Origin: Bimastos eiseni
Taxonomy: Eukaryota; Annelida; Clitellata; Crassiclitellata; Lumbricidae
Reading direction: 5' to 3'
Assembly: GCA_959347315.1 (NCBI GenBank)
Contig: OY365814.1
Location: forward strand, 28,488,885-28,552,884
Length of the DNA: 64,000 bases
Under the pieces are notes generated by a model, which saw only the letters and a list, made by a program, of their open reading frames with translations, did not search any database and was not told the origin of the DNA. This document shows positions 21,373 through 35,285 of the stretch, in pieces. The position numbers were made by a program, and so were the translations under genes. The stretch's first letter is position 1. The number at the start of each line of letters is the position of its first letter.

Positions 21373-22240
21373 ATGACAACCAGTTATGAACAATTCAATT
21401 CAATATTTGTTTCACCCAGTGTAAAGCTGGCAAAGTGCAACTTTATTTGCAATGATTGCAAAATGTCGATGTTATAGAACAGTCACCATATTCTTCTTCA
21501 TAATTCGTCTATTCAGTCACTGCCATGTTTTCGATTGCTATCTCCTTGTCAAGATAGAGTGCACAGATTAGTTCCAGAGTTATTTAAAACACGTTTTTAC
21601 AACATAATATGATGATCTTTATCGACATGTGCAGCGGCCTGTTGGGCGCTCTGTTTAACGAAGCTCTGTCATAACATGATGCAATTTATTGGATAAATTA
21701 TTAGAGCATTGCTAGAGGTTCGCTTTTTATTCGTCCACCTTGTATATCTCCTGTTAAATGAGGTCGCATTTTGCTAAAATATGTGACAACATCTGTCTAT
21801 GAGCTTTCCGAAAGCTAATAATATTATACTGAGCTGAACTCACGGTGTCTACCCTCTCCTGATAACTTTCCCCAACCTTAACCCATCGAAATCTTGGACC
21901 AAACAAACGCTTTCAAAAATCTGCGACCTCGTACTGCGACACACACACGATGAAAGAAGGACACGTCCACAGGAGAGGGCATAGGAAGAGGTTTAGCCAT
22001 TGGACGAATTCATCCGTCGTTCTTCGTTATCTAGGGACCAATTACTGTCCGGTCGTCCATCGGAGAGAGCGGTGAAGAGGAAAGACGACAATCAGAAAAG
22101 AATTAGAGAAACTTCACAGGTCGTCCATGCAATGAATAGAATCAGAAGAAAGGAGAAGAAACAGGACGACGACGACGATAAAACTAAGCAGACGACAGAC
22201 AATTATTCATGTGGAGCCTATTTCCTACACAGCAGTAAGT
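21373..22240. other. intergenic or intronic, no feature recognised
   Basis: No poly(A) signal (AATAAA) was seen soon after the candidate stop at 21372. The frame at 22000-22326 runs into purine-rich low complexity and is not supported. Confidence 0.4.
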
Positions 22241-22249
22241 TAAATCAAA

Positions 22250-22360
22250 ACAATAGAAGGAGGAGGAGGAAAATGAGGAGGAGGAGGAAAATGAGGAAGA
22301 GGAGAAGGAAGAAGTGGAAAGAATAGTAAGAGAAAGAGGAACAAAAAAGGAGGAGAAGAG
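22250..22360 (+). repeat. polypurine tract
   Basis: AGGAGGAGGAAAATGAGG-type run. Confidence 0.8.
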
Positions 22361-22478
22361 GGAGTCTGTAAGTAACCTGGCTCCCGTGTTTTGGGGGTCA
22401 TATTCTTAAATGCCCTATACATGTATACACATGTAGGCACGAATATATTTTTACATGCACACATAGAACGATAATATG

Positions 22479-22480
22479 CA

Positions 22481-22541
<61 letters not shown>
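22479..22541 (+). repeat. (TA)n microsatellite
   Basis: Near-pure AT dinucleotide run of about 60 bp. Confidence 0.95.
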
Positions 22542-22544
<3 letters not shown>

Positions 22545-23039
22545 CCATACAAAGATACAATAGCTAAAACAAACAACTCATTACACAGTCTTTTTATTAC
22601 AAAACCTAAGAAATTCCACATTTGCAAAACAGCTGAATGATAGATTGACCGATGCCACACAGAATAATCAATAAGACGATCTGTCACGACGTGTTGCAGA
22701 TTCTCCAGTAGAACCGAACATCGAATTCAATTTTGAAACAGATAAGGAACTAATTGAAAAAGGTGATTTTCATCATCATCCCAACAGATGAAAAAGCTTA
22801 GTCTAGAATATTCTCCACAATCTTTCAAATTGAAATCACAAGATATAATTAATTATCAGTAACGGAATAATCTCAACGAATGCTAGCACGATTTGGTTAT
22901 AACTCATCTTCATGAGGCTCGAATTGATCCCTACCAGAGAAGGGTTAGCCACACGGATCCTTCTTCTCCACCTGATTCTGTCACCAGTATCTTATTTAAA
23001 TAAATTTTGGAACTTTCAAGTATTATTGTATCGTATCGC

Positions 23040-23350
23040 CCATATCTCTTTCTTTTGTCGTCCCCGACTGCGGCATCTGGTGATATTTACTCCCATAATT
23101 CTGTAACGTCGCATTCGTCCTCTCTTCTCATCTCATGACCATACCGTCTCATTCTGGCATCTGCACTTTGTCCGTAATACATGCCAATCCCAGAAACTTT
23201 CTAATGCCTTCACTCCTCGCTGATCCCTTAACAAGGCTCCTAGTATCCACCTCATGTCCGTTCTCTCCAAAACCCTTCATCTCTCTCCTCGTCAGTGTCC
23301 AAGTCTCAGCTCCATGCATCATCGCTTGACTCCCTGGATTTCGACTCGGC
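23040..23350 (-). mobile_element. RTE/Nimb-like LINE remnant, C-terminal end
   Basis: Minus-strand translation gives HGAETWTLTRREMKGFGENG, then GLACITDKVQMPE and, after frameshifts, the RRYGHEMRRED block. These match the (Y)GAETW-x-L...R-x-R-W-(Y/H)GHVMRRE ending of RTE-type LINE proteins. The homologous block is at 44985-45215 on the plus strand. Several stops and frameshifts show it is dead. Confidence 0.75.
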
Positions 23351-23351
23351 A

Positions 23352-23482
23352 TCGTAAGGAAACGAGAGGAGTGGCTATTGCGGACTTGATTTGGTATAGC
23401 GCCGGTGAATAAACTGGTCTCCCTGACGTAGCTTTTTGTGGGCGCTGAGAAATTTTCGAGGAATTACATACATTACATCGAC
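23352..23482 (+). mobile_element. dispersed repeat with (TTACAT) tail, copy 1
   Basis: AAGGAAACGAGAGGAGTGGC, then TATTGCGGACTTGATTTGGT, then ATAGCGCCGGTGAATAAACT, ending in GAAATTTTCGAGGAATTACATACATTACAT. Homologous copies lie at about 38124-38240 and 45567-45695. The terminal TTACAT words suggest a LINE 3' end or a SINE sharing its tail. Confidence 0.7.
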
Positions 23483-24257
23483 GGTCTCATCATCGTTTTG
23501 TATTCCTGACCTGGAGATGAATCGTCATCTGGTGTTGCGCCAATACACTCGTCAAGACCCTATATTTTCACCACGTTGCCTTGATCCTGTTCTTGAAATC
23601 ATGGTCTGCTGCATGGCATGATGATCTGTTTGGAAGTTCACTAGATCTCTAACGATCTAATCTAACGACCCTGAGCAAGTTGCCCCCACATACGCTGGTC
23701 GTGCACCTACGGCTTACTGACCACGCACCTGAAAAAGTTGCAATAACTAAACCTTACGCAGCTGCTGACTTAAAGCAAGGTCAGCACAAAAAAGATCTGT
23801 AAACTGGTTGCAGCATATCCAGGAAATGCCTGGAAACACAGATGGAAAGGATTTTATATTCCTAGAATCCGTCCCCAGTCACCCAACACCATCGTCATCT
23901 TCCTCCTCCTAATTGGTTCTATTATAATAAGAGGAAGGCAGAAACCCGGTGGCACAGTATCCCATTATGATCGGGTTGCAACAATTAGTCAAATTGAAGC
24001 AGTTCTTTAGAAACCATTAGCAGCTTCCGGGTAGAAATTGAAGAGCCATTTCCCTCCCAAATTTCTCTCAAGGCTGCTGTGAAATGTTAATCCCATTGAG
24101 AAACATAAGGATTCGCCAGCAAAAAGAATAATGTACTTGTAACATGCAACTTTCGACTCAAAAGAAAATATCAGAGATGTTGTTGAATTCGATTACTGGG
24201 TCAAATGAAGTGCATCGTGCATCCTGCATTTGGCATCAATTTCTCTATTATGCCCAA

Positions 24258-24342
24258 GAAGAAGATGAAGAAGAAGAGGAGGAGGAGGACAAGGAAAATG
24301 GAGTGAAGAAGATGAGGAGGAAGAAGAGAGACAGTAATGCTT
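24258..24342 (+). repeat. polypurine tract
   Basis: GAAGAAGATGAAGAAGAAGA-type run; the frame 24144-24362 across it is low complexity. Confidence 0.75.
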
Positions 24343-24362
24343 ATGTCACTGTATATATATAG

Positions 24363-27300
24363 TCGCCCACAAACCTATGAGGCCTGAAATTGTGCTCATC
24401 ACATTACAAGGTGAGCGCTCTACATGTATAGCTATATCGACTACTGGGTCCAGTCATGTAGTAGTCCCATTCACTGACCGCTCACTCATTCACTGACCAC
24501 TTACTGACCGACACCCAGTTGTGGTCCAGTTCTTCAATTTGAATGAATTAAAGCTTCCATAGTTACGTTTTCATCCTGCAACTTGTCAGGTTCTTAATTT
24601 ATCTAAATGTTTAGTTGAATTGACCCATTGTAAATAAATCCGGTTAATTTCCTTGTTCCTTCATTTAGCTGAATGCCCATGTCAGCAATCTCTAAAGCTC
24701 CCACCACTGCCTCTACTTTAGCAATGCCACACCAACGACTTGATAGAGCAGAAGGGCAATGCTAATCATGATTATACATTTTTAATCAAAAATGCCAAAA
24801 CTTCAATTTAATGCCCCTTTTATGATTACGCAGCGCATATTTATTCATTTATTAGTTATAATGTGTGTTAACAATGTCCTTCTTTGGCCTCGACACACGC
24901 GCCAAGACGCGCTCGCCATTCGGTAATTTCTGCATCGCTTACAACTGATCAAATTACACCCATGTCCAAAACGTTTCTAAAACACGTTTATACATAAAAT
25001 CTCAGTAGTCATGCAAGAAAATATGAAAATATTTAGGCCACATGACAAAGATACGCGACGTCGGAGAACTGCGTCAACGTACTCCTATCATATACGTGGG
25101 ACGATTGTGATCAAGGTGTAATCCATGCAGCAATTACTCAATGGCGATTAGTGCGTGTGTTGAGGCCGAAGGAGGACATTTTTAACACATTGTAACTAGG
25201 ATTATCGGATTTTGAAAACCTATTTAAATCGATTATCGGTTTTTTATTGCTGTCCCTAGGGAAATATTGTAACTTGTAATATAACACAAGTTACACAATT
25301 ATGTGCACGTTATTTTACGTATCGCAATGCAGCGTCGACACTCGATACCGAATTGTTTAAGTCACACTGACGAAATCTGGAACAAACAGTAGCCTACAGC
25401 GCTCGGCTCTCAAACTCTACCCGCCGATATGCATCGTTCTCCGTTGAAACCCCCACCGGCAGTCGACTGTGAGCTCCCTCTGTAGGGATTAACTTCGAGT
25501 GCTTTGCAGTCAGCTCTGCTGTCTGAGTGCTGCTATCTTCGTTGGCTCGGTTTACCCTTCCTCTAGCTCACCTTCTCACGCTAGGCTTGTCTGCATTTTA
25601 TCCGTTCACCGTCTACACGAAGGTTAAGGTGTTGAGTATCATCGATACAGAGGTGGAATTCTATAATTGGTAAAGATGAACCGAATGTCAATTTCCTAAC
25701 GAGTACCGAGTTTTACGAGTGAGCTGCACTGAGTCCGGGTTTTGAATATTTAAACGTTTCATTCTCTTGATTTTTAGTTTGGCAGTTTGCACAATTCTTA
25801 TGACACAGAAGTTAACTTCTAAACCTGGACGATATACAGTGTTTGGCAGCACAGTATGTAATGTAATGTAGTGGAGAACTACAGAAGAAGAATCGTCTTC
25901 ATGCGTTACTTAGACTATAAGCTTATAACTGTTTCTTCTTTCTCCATCAATTTCGGCAAAGTACATATAGTGCAGAACACGCGTAAATTAAATGATCATC
26001 GGATGGAAACGACAGCCAGCGCATCAATCATCCGCAACGACTAATTGCGGACCATTACCCATTAGGGATGAGGAGGGGACTGAGGAGAGGGGATTGGAGT
26101 GGGGGGACGGGGAGAGGGGACCGGGTGTGATTTGACTGTTTGAGTCTCAAAGACGGGTGCTGCTGCTGGGTGCGTTTTCTTCTGGGGTATTAGTTGAATG
26201 ATGGATGCAGACGCTGAGGAATGTTGCCACGCATTAAATCATCCGTTTCCAGGTGACTTATTCCTACATTCCTACGACTCCTTCGTTGTAAAGAGGGCCT
26301 ACGTGTGTGTGTATGCCTGGCTGCTGAGAGATCCTCCAACCAGAGAAAGATGATTTATACGATTAACTTCCGAGGTCGATTGTCCGTGAACCGAGATTGG
26401 ATTTTGCAATTTGTTTTCCTTCATATTTGCAACAGTGGTTCTTATTAGTTGTTAATAATATCGTTATTTATTATGTTTCTTATTTCCGCAGTCCCAGTGA
26501 AATTCTAGTATATCAGTTGTTAATAATATTGTAATTAATTACGTTTCTCATTGTCGGTGTCCCGGTTAAATTCTATCCGTCCTAAAATGTATTCCACCCT
26601 CCCCGATGCAATATATGCCGGTATATAGCATCTGGGGATAAACCATTTCTGTCCTCCATCGTGTAAAATCATCCTCAGGGGATACAAATTCACAGGTATT
26701 ATCGAATAATACTTTTGTATATAGGTCGTATACTTTTGATATATCGATGCTGTTATCAAAATAAAAACCAGAAATCGGTAAAGCTGGCTGGCACTTCTGC
26801 ATGGCCGATGTCCATCAACATTGCATTCTCACCTCTAAAAGCCCGTTTATGTCTTTAATTCTTTATTGAACGCTCCCGTCGGGTATTCCTTTGTATCCAG
26901 AAAGGTGTAATTTAGGTTGAAGATTCTCTTTTCTTCTGCACTGCTCATGCCGCATGAGTTCATACACCGCTGTCGAGCCATTTCTAAAGCGGATATAAAT
27001 TTGGGGGTGACTCTATTTCGTGACACCGGCGTTAAATCTTATTTGTGCCATGCATACGATTAATAATGTCATTGTTATCATTTATTGTTATTATAGCTAT
27101 TGGTGTTTTATTAGTTGAGGTATATAGGATTAAAAATTCATTAAATCATGATTCATATTAAAACTCCATATGAATGTATGCATATAATATTTATGATTCA
27201 CATTAAAGGATTAATATTTCATTATTACTAGTTTAAAACTGTTACTCTTAGCTATGTTATAACAATTATCTTATTCAAGATATACACGGTCTCACAGGAA

Positions 27301-29880
27301 TACCAAACTCATTGAGATTTTGACAATATAGATTTTGTTTTTATTATCTTATATTTGAGCCGAAGTTAAGTGTTTAACTCGATGAGCAAAACACATCTGG
27401 AACTGTTTATCACATATGGAAGCTCTGCACTTCGTCCGGTGTCCTGCGTAGAAATTGAAAGCAACAGCATTTAAACTATTATCTTTGACACTAGGCAATA
27501 TTGATCCTATCATTCCCATGAGATCGAAACATTCTTCTTGTTATTGTAATTGTTATTATTATTATTATTATTATTTGTTTATTTTTTATTTTTTGCCTTG
27601 AGGTATTTCGTTCACCCAGGTACTTAGAAACTACTACTATGGTGCCGAATTATTTGTCTGGAGGGTCAGGCCTCGTCTTCTGGGTTACTATTATTATTAT
27701 TAGTAGTAGTTGTAGTAGGTGGTGTGGAGTAGTAGGTAGAGTAGTAGTAGTATTTGGCTACTCTTGGTTTTACTATTATTATTTGAGGAGAGATTCACTG
27801 AGGTAACTTTAATATATCTGTTTTCCTTAAACGATTAAATGCTCACTTTAATTGAAACAGTGGACATAAGAATAATAAAGCGGTGAGCCATGTGTCACAG
27901 TGATGTGGCTGTATGTTGCATAGAATTCCACTTCTGTGTATTTATTTTAATCAAACTGCTTCCTCTTAATTTATAGCTATAGGCCTACAGAGAACTTATT
28001 CTCCTGTCGACTGCCATGTTGTCAATGAAAGAGAGTAGGGGAGGCGACGTAGTGTGTTGCACGGTTTCTTGGAGAACGTTATGGAATGTATTAACCTGTA
28101 AGTTCTGAAGAGAAACACGTTCCGAAAACGGATTCTAAAACTGCGAAATGCAGCGTTTAATGCATTCGCTACTCTGTGTAAATGCTACAGACAGATCAAG
28201 GCATTCTCCATCAGCTGTGTCCTATTCTCCTCTCAAATTGCCCGTGTAATAGGTCTGTAGGTACAGGGGCGTCGGACAGATGGCATTTGGATTGGTTAAG
28301 TTTCAGTCTGAGGTATTTGTTTTCGACGCTTAATTATATGTGGATCTTTTTCCTTCTTCTTTTATCCGCTCAGCCATTAGTCATTAGGGCTGCGGGGGTT
28401 GCGTTTCCAGATAAAAGGGGGCGTAATTACACGATCTGTCGCTCGGATGGTTGTCTGCGAAGCACGAAACGTCGCTGAAAGGCCGCGCAATCGTTAATTA
28501 TGGGATCACTTGATGGGAATCGAAACAGGTAAAAAAGGCAAACGGACTTTACGCAGATACCTGTTTGGATAGAATTGTACCGATCAGTCATACGCTGTGA
28601 TTATCTTGTCTTATTGCCAAGACCCTGCGTCAAAGAGCAAAAGAGAAATCAGACGGACAGAGACGCAGACGAACACCGTAACAGAGACGAAAACTACTGG
28701 GTTCACCTATTGGAGACAAACGCACACATACAGAGAGAGACAGGCAGACAGAGACAGAGAGATACACACATTCATACACACACTCACTCGGTCAAACACA
28801 TAGACATAAATTGGATAATTAAGATAATTGGACACCCTTTTAAAAAAAAGTTTTTGATAATTGCCTTCTGTGGTGACACGTTTCATTATAATTTTTAGAA
28901 CTGAGAGGCACTTCAATAAGCTCGACAAGTAAAATAAAAATGTGTACCATGGGTTGTTTTAGCCTACGACAATATTGTATTATCCGAGATGTTCGTTGCT
29001 GATCCGGTGGCTCTTGATTTTATGCTTTGATCTTTGGGTGTTCGTTATTTTGTGCGTGTCAAACTAGACGAATGCTCTTTGTACACTCGTTCTAATAGAT
29101 TTTGATTAGCTGACGTCGTCGCAACGTTATCTGTGCAAAATGCTGTTCGTTCTTGACTAAGATCAGTTATAAGCATGACCAAGATAAGGGACCACTTGTC
29201 GGAAATGAACTTTTTAGCAATTTCCATAAGCAATTTCTTTAAGAAATTAAGACACAGCATATCAGAACGTTTGGCTCAAAATTTATGCTCTTTTTAAAAA
29301 GGAAAATATGAAACATCATTTTGCGAGGAAATTACCGATAGGCCTAAATAGTGTGCCTGTCTCTGCCAAATGCGTTAATACGTTACACTGGCTTTAATGC
29401 ACCATGTGGGGGTTAATATTGGTATACGCATACAGCGAGCTTTACCAGCATATGCAAAACTATGACAAAACATTAATAATGAGGGTTTCACGCAAAACAC
29501 CGTTATCCGGCTGATTAGCAGGGCCTAAGCGACGAAGCTGACCATTTTGGTCACGGAGATCACATTTAATTCATCCGCAATTTTCGACAGTGTTCAACAA
29601 TGTTCAAAGTTATTAGGCCTATTGATTTTGAATTTGTTACCCGATACCGTCTAATGACTTGGCAATCTGTCAATGCGCAGAGTACGCTATACTCTTGCTT
29701 ACAAGTCGAGTTGACGTCAGGTTCATACATCACGAGATGCAGAAGTTATTGTGTCTGTATTTAAACATTTATAAAGCACCACAATTGATGACGAAGCATC
29801 AGTCAGTGACACTGCGCAACTCTGTGTGTGTGTGTTTGTGTGGTACTCCCTTAAGGGTACTTGCACAGCAGAGCGACAGA
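24363..29880. other. gene-poor stretch
   Basis: No exon was recognised. Minor features are (ATT)n at about 27550-27575, a GTAGTAGT-rich patch at about 27695-27750, and ATCGATTATCGG words with TGTCCCTA at about 25215-25258, like the end of a hAT element. The GC-richer block at 25400-25720 could be a 5' end of a gene but shows no decisive signal. Confidence 0.4.
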
Positions 29881-29883
29881 TAG

Positions 29884-29885
<2 letters not shown>

Positions 29886-29928
<43 letters not shown>
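29886..29928 (+). repeat. (TG)n microsatellite
   Basis: Near-pure dinucleotide run. Confidence 0.95.
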
Positions 29929-29932
<4 letters not shown>

Positions 29933-29940
29933 TGAACAGG

Positions 29941-30289
29941 ATGGATAGATAGATAGATAAATAGACAGATAGATAGATAGACGGACGGGTGGACAGACGG
30001 ACAGACATACAGACTGATAGATAGAGACAGACAAATAGATGAATGGACGGATCGATCGATGGATGGATGGATCGGTAGATAAATAGATAGATAGATGGAC
30101 AGACGGACGGACGGGTGGATTGATTGATTGATTGATTAATAGATTGATGGATGGATGGATGGATAGATAGATAGACATATGGGTGGATTGATTGGTGGAT
30201 GGGTGGATGGATGGATAGATAGATAGACAGACGGATGGGTGGATGGATGGATGGGTTGATTGATTGATTAATGAATGGATGGATCGATG

Positions 30290-30335
<46 letters not shown>

Positions 30336-30393
30336 CATACGGGTGGGTTGGTGGATGGATGGATGGATGGATAGATGGATGGATACATAGATA
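29941..30393 (+). repeat. (GATA)n/(GATG)n/(GATT)n array
   Basis: About 450 bp of interrupted GATAGATA, GGATGGAT and TGATTGAT blocks with GACGGACGG interruptions. The 278-codon minus-strand frame across it (Ile/Ser/Tyr/Pro repeats) is an artefact of the tetranucleotide period. Confidence 0.95.
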
Positions 30394-31830
30394 TATATAG
30401 ACTCCATTCCTGAGCTGCTTGCAATACCAATCTGCCACCAATGCCTTTCCGCAATTTCTTCACTCTGCTGTATCTATAATATTGATCTCTTTCAGGTCTT
30501 GACTTATGACGTGTTTGCTTTGGTGGCGTTTCTACTTCAACCTGACGTATCCTATGCATTTATAATTGCTCTTATGTTTGTATGTATGCATGTATGCTTG
30601 TAGGTAATATGTATGTTTGAATGTATGACTCAAGATTTGACTGTTTTGTAGCGCTTTTGATATAAGAGATGAGAAAACTATTTACAACAAATTAACGTCT
30701 GAAGATGTCTTCTTTCAGAGATATACCTGGGCGACCGTTTACCGATTCAGAAGATGGTCCGACACTTACCTGATGAACCGACGAAGAGTTTATGAAGAGC
30801 ATTCATTTATGTTCATTCAGCGACCTTGGATCGAACGCAAACGATGCTTTGGATGCATTGTTCGGTTCAAGACAGTATACTTTATGTTTTGCGGTCGTCA
30901 TGGTTTCCGAAGCTGCTGCTGCTGATAATGTACCAAATGTTGCCAACCAGTATCAACACGCGAGCATCGTCTCTGGAGTTTCAGTGAACACAGATCGCGC
31001 TGTTCGAGAAAGCGCCAATATTTACTTAGCCTGGATGGAAGGTTTTTCCACTGTTTTGAGTCTAAACCGAGTTTGGTGTTCTTCGAAATGCCATTGTGGT
31101 TCCAATGGTTTTCTGGTTGATTAGAATGATCGGTTGTTTAATATTATTATTATCGATAATTGTTTATTTATCCGATTGTGTTGAGCAAGCAATTAGGAAA
31201 ATGTGTAAAGTGAATCGAGTTTTGTGAATCATCGTTTTCTTGCGTGTTGTCAATCAGTTCAGTAATGCAGTAATTAGTAATGATGATTTTGTGCTTATTT
31301 GACTTTCTCCTGTTGGAAGAATATACCAATGAATATCTGTTCTGTTTTGGAGCTGTATAATAATTACTTAATTATTATTGTTATGGAGTCACATTGTCAC
31401 CTTGTGCTATCAGTTCTTTGAGCTCTAGCGACCGTAATGATCAACCTTTTCCATGTCTTTCTTTTCGAAGTCACGTTCCTTAGTTCTTCCGGGTTTTTTC
31501 GTGTATCTCTAAAATAATACTAATTAATTAATAATAAATAATTCTAACATTTCTAAGATAATAAATAATTAATAATAAATGATTCTGTTCCATTAAAGAC
31601 CTTATTAAAGGAGTGTCCATGTGCTTTTGTCTCTTTGTGCTTCTTGTCTGACTCTCTCCCTGCCTCTCTTTCCTCCTCTCTCTCCAGCGCTTTCTCCTCC
31701 TCATCAATCCTCATCATCATCTTCGTTGCCATCATCTGTGGATTTACTTTCTCTATTCAAAGCAACTGACCAGTATACCATAACTATACTTAACTCAGTC
31801 CCTTAAACTGGGCTAAGAGGCGCTGAGGCA
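30394..31830. other. no supported gene
   Basis: A frame at 30792-31124 (110 codons) and an AG-preceded frame at 30720 (EIYLGDRLPIQKMVRHLPDE, 25 codons) were examined; neither resembles a known family. The remainder is AT-rich. Confidence 0.4.
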
Positions 31831-31834
31831 GCAA

Positions 31835-32097
31835 TGGGTATTAAGTGCTATCGACTTCGTTTTCTTAGTCTCGGCAGTTGGCAAGACATTTGCCTGGTGG
31901 GTGACCAGGCCTCTCCCTCGCTGTCGAATCAAGTGTGTGGTTATTGTACTCCATTGTATAGCTGAGTTGGCTAAGGGTCGCTGATGGAACAACTATAATA
32001 GAATCCTTGAAAAATTTCTGCCCTTCCTAGGATTTGAACCGACCGTCAGAACTGTTGGTAGTCCAGCATGCTAGCCACTAGACCAAAGGCGGTTAAC
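31835..32097 (-). mobile_element. tRNA-derived SINE, best-preserved head
   Basis: The minus strand begins ACCGCCTTTGGTCTAGTGGC and TAGCATGCTGGACTACC (A box at about 32070-32087), then GGTTCAAATCC (B box at 32030-32040). It ends with the body motif CCGAGACTAAGAAAACGAAG (about 31855-31877). Head and body agree with the copies at 3335-3570 and 44180-44420. Confidence 0.8.
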
Positions 32098-33494
32098 CTA
32101 TATCACATGTGTGCAGATAGTGGTACGCTTAGAATTTATGCACCCGTTGTTTAGGGCGTCATCCGAAATTCCAAAACGAGTCCTATCGAGTATCGCATTG
32201 CGTTTTTCATATCTGTAGGCCTAGTGGTAAGCCAGATGTCGCTATAAGTGGCGCGCGACAAAAAAATTAGATTTATAGAACATTATCTCAAAACAAGCTC
32301 CATCAGTCGTCAAATGCTCTGTATCAGACTGCAAAAGAACGTAGGCCTACGATGTTCTCTATAATATATTAATTATTCGCCATAGGACTTCGCATTAATT
32401 GCCCATTGTTTTGGTCTGACCTTTGTTGGTTCTGCGTCAACGTTCGTTACGTTCCATTTTTAAGCTTATCTGGTGGTACAATAAAATGATGTTTGAATGA
32501 CGTTGATATAAGATGTCCATGACCTGCGTTTTCCGCTGTGCCAGACATAAGGTGACGAAAGATTAAGTAAAGAGGCTGTGGTAAGCAGAGAACCAGCGTG
32601 CGGAAATAACCGGAAGTCGAGAAGACGTTTTGAAGAAGTGTAGGCCTACTGGTGATAAAATTATGTGAAATCATGGAAATCGCCTTTCCCACAGTAAGAT
32701 TGTTTTCCTAGTCACGCAAAATCAAAGACGTGTTGTGAAGAAGTGTAGGTCCTGCTAGCGAAATTACTCGAAATTACTGGCAAGTATCTTGTTAATACTA
32801 TTTAATTCGTTGTGCTTGCACGCCAAAAATAACGATCTAGACGAGTTTTCATCTAGACCTATGCCTAACCTTGTATGGTAGGCCCTATACGATACGCTGC
32901 TCAAGGAGGTTGCGTGTTTTCTTTCCGCTCATGTTTAATATTATCGGCCAATCTAGCTTGTTATTTTAACGATAGGCCTAAGTTACTTTTAATAAAGATT
33001 TTAACCTTTCTATTATGGCATCTTTGAAATATAGGCTAATATGTCTTCTATTTCTATATTTTACATTTAGTCAAGTAAAACGTCATTGAGATAAATTCGC
33101 AATGGCCTCGTGTGCAGAATTTCGAGGGGTTTACGAGGATAGTCCTGAAAATTATTTTGGCAAGAACATCTTCGAAACTGTTCACCGCCATTGCCTCTAT
33201 ATACCCTAAGGCCTAGGCGCTGGGTAATCCACGCCTGAATGTGGCGACGCTTTTATCATTAGTCTCACAAAGTGACACAAACTATATTTAGTCATATGAA
33301 CCTAAGTAGGCCTAATCGCCTCGCCAATAAGAAATAGACTAAGCATTCTGACATTATCTGCATTAGGCCTATACTGTTCGGGAATTTAGTCGGCCCACGT
33401 TTTCTCAATTTTTAACCGTTGTCGTATGTCCAGTCATGGCTTAGGGCCAAATAGTGGACACCATGTTGCCGATGATGTGCAGAGCAAGGCTAGA

Positions 33495-33565
33495 CCAATG
33501 GCGTCGCTAGAGCTTCGATGTTGGGGCAAAAAGCCTCTAACGACTAGGCCTATGAGCGGAGCGCA
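33495..33565 (+). mobile_element. hAT-like MITE end, partial
   Basis: CAATGGCGTCGCTAGAGCTT and CGACTAGGC match the element starts at 61659 and 62300 (CAGTGGCGTCGCCAGAGCTT, ACGACTAGGGG). The other end was not found. Confidence 0.5.
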
Positions 33566-33918
33566 GTAAGACTATCGGGCGTTTGCTGACATCTTGTTGC
33601 TGCTCTGCTGTAGATGTCTGGCTATTTTTCTCTATAAATCTCTTCAAACGACGTTTACTCGATCCAAAGTCCAGATGCTTTTGAGTAATGCCATTTTAAG
33701 TGACAGTGTAACTGAAAATCTTTTCATCTCAATATGGCGCAAGCGACCGTCTGGGGCAAAGGTCATCGTTGAAGGCAGAGCTCAAGAGTGAATTTAAAAT
33801 CAAAGGCTTTAAAATCTCGAATGACAACAAAGGGTCAAATGTTTCGCCAATAAAATCTCCATATTGACATTAATTTTTATTTATTTATTTGTTATTTATT
33901 TAATTTCATTCATGCTTA

Positions 33919-33951
<33 letters not shown>
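33919..33951 (+). repeat. (TA)n microsatellite
   Basis: Near-pure dinucleotide run. Confidence 0.9.
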
Positions 33952-33956
<5 letters not shown>

Positions 33957-34085
33957 CCCTTGAGTCCTTCTCACTATTACATGTCCACGCTCAAATCACA
34001 TGACACACCGGACTACATAGTTAATAGGCCTATGTGCCTTCCAACGAGGCGACAAGGGTGATTACAGCGTTTGAAATGAAGGGGC

Positions 34086-34189
<104 letters not shown>

Positions 34190-34616
34190 GGAGATGAAGC
34201 AAAAAGAAAACAATTTAGAACAATATGTGCCAACCAAGTCTTGGCCCGGGATATACTTGAAGAAACTTTTTCAGCCTATATCTAGTTAATGCTCTCTTAA
34301 TTTTAAAGGCCTACGTAAGTCGGCTAAAGAGGTGGGTTCACCAGTTCCACGTGGGTGATGGTTAGCACCCACTGTATAGATGTCCACATTTTAGCAGCCA
34401 TAAAACTAGGCGTTGTTTTTGTTAAGAAGACCAAAACGAAGGATGGTAGCCACACTTTGTCAGATTGTTTATTATCCGTTTTAAAGTTTAAAAATGGATT
34501 GTTATACGGCATGCCACACGCTAAAAGACCAGTGTCGGTACTACGTACGTCGTAGATCAAAATTTAGGCCTATAATTATTAGTCCTTTTCGTTGTGGCGT
34601 AGGCCTATACGCAATG

Positions 34617-34669
<53 letters not shown>
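34617..34669 (+). repeat. (TA)n microsatellite
   Basis: Pure TA run of about 50 bp. Confidence 0.95.
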
Positions 34670-34672
<3 letters not shown>

Positions 34673-35139
34673 GACGGTCGAAATCATGAAACCGCATAAG
34701 ACGATGGTTTGAGAGCGTATACTACGGATGTACGTAAAGTTAATTCGTTACTCCATCGCGGATGCCAAGTGATACGGTTATTTAGAAGGTAGGCCCCTAT
34801 GCGACTATTAATTATTTTCAAAACAGGATCAGTTGAGAAATTGGCGCAGATAAAGAAACAAATTATTAGCGAACAAATCTCGACGCATCCGCATGAGATT
34901 CACGATTCAACTGTTGAAAATAAAATTATGTTAAAATATACAAATTTCGCGGTTTTCAATGTACGTTGACGTTATTTTAACGAACTACAAAAAATAACCC
35001 GGTTAGCCTCTTGTTATTGTACCATACACTAGATGGTGCAATGATATCGAACATTTTCCATGTCATAATAAAGTCTATGATATCGGTGGTGCTATAGCCT
35101 ACGAATTGGAAATATGGACCGCGAGGGATGGAGACATCG

Positions 35140-35285
35140 GAGCTGAGGCTAAGATCTCGTTTGACAGGTGGGGACACCCAATGAGGGGGTAGGAAAAGCG
35201 GGGGACACATGTATAACGTGTCCCTCTCTGTAAAAAGTGGGGGACTTGTCCCCTCGACCTCCCGGATCGCCGCCCCTGCTTCGGA
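35140..35285 (+). mobile_element. dispersed repeat, copy A
   Basis: GACAGGTGGGGACACCCAAT, then GTATAACGTGTCCCTCTCTG, then GTGGGGGACTTGTCCCC. The same order of words occurs on the minus strand at about 57485-57640. No terminal inverted repeat was identified. Confidence 0.7.

Noticed and set aside
25400..25720. Possible first exon of a gene
   Set aside because: Slightly GC-richer and with a weak donor-like GTAAAG, but no promoter element or ORF decides it.
29723..30559. 278-codon minus-strand frame
   Set aside because: Generated by the GATA/GATG tetranucleotide array and an adjacent (TG)n run; all frames are repetitive and no exon signals are present.
30720..31124. Candidate exon EIYLGDRLP... 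and a 110-codon ORF
   Set aside because: An AG precedes the first, but the two are in different frames, lack matching donors and resemble no family.
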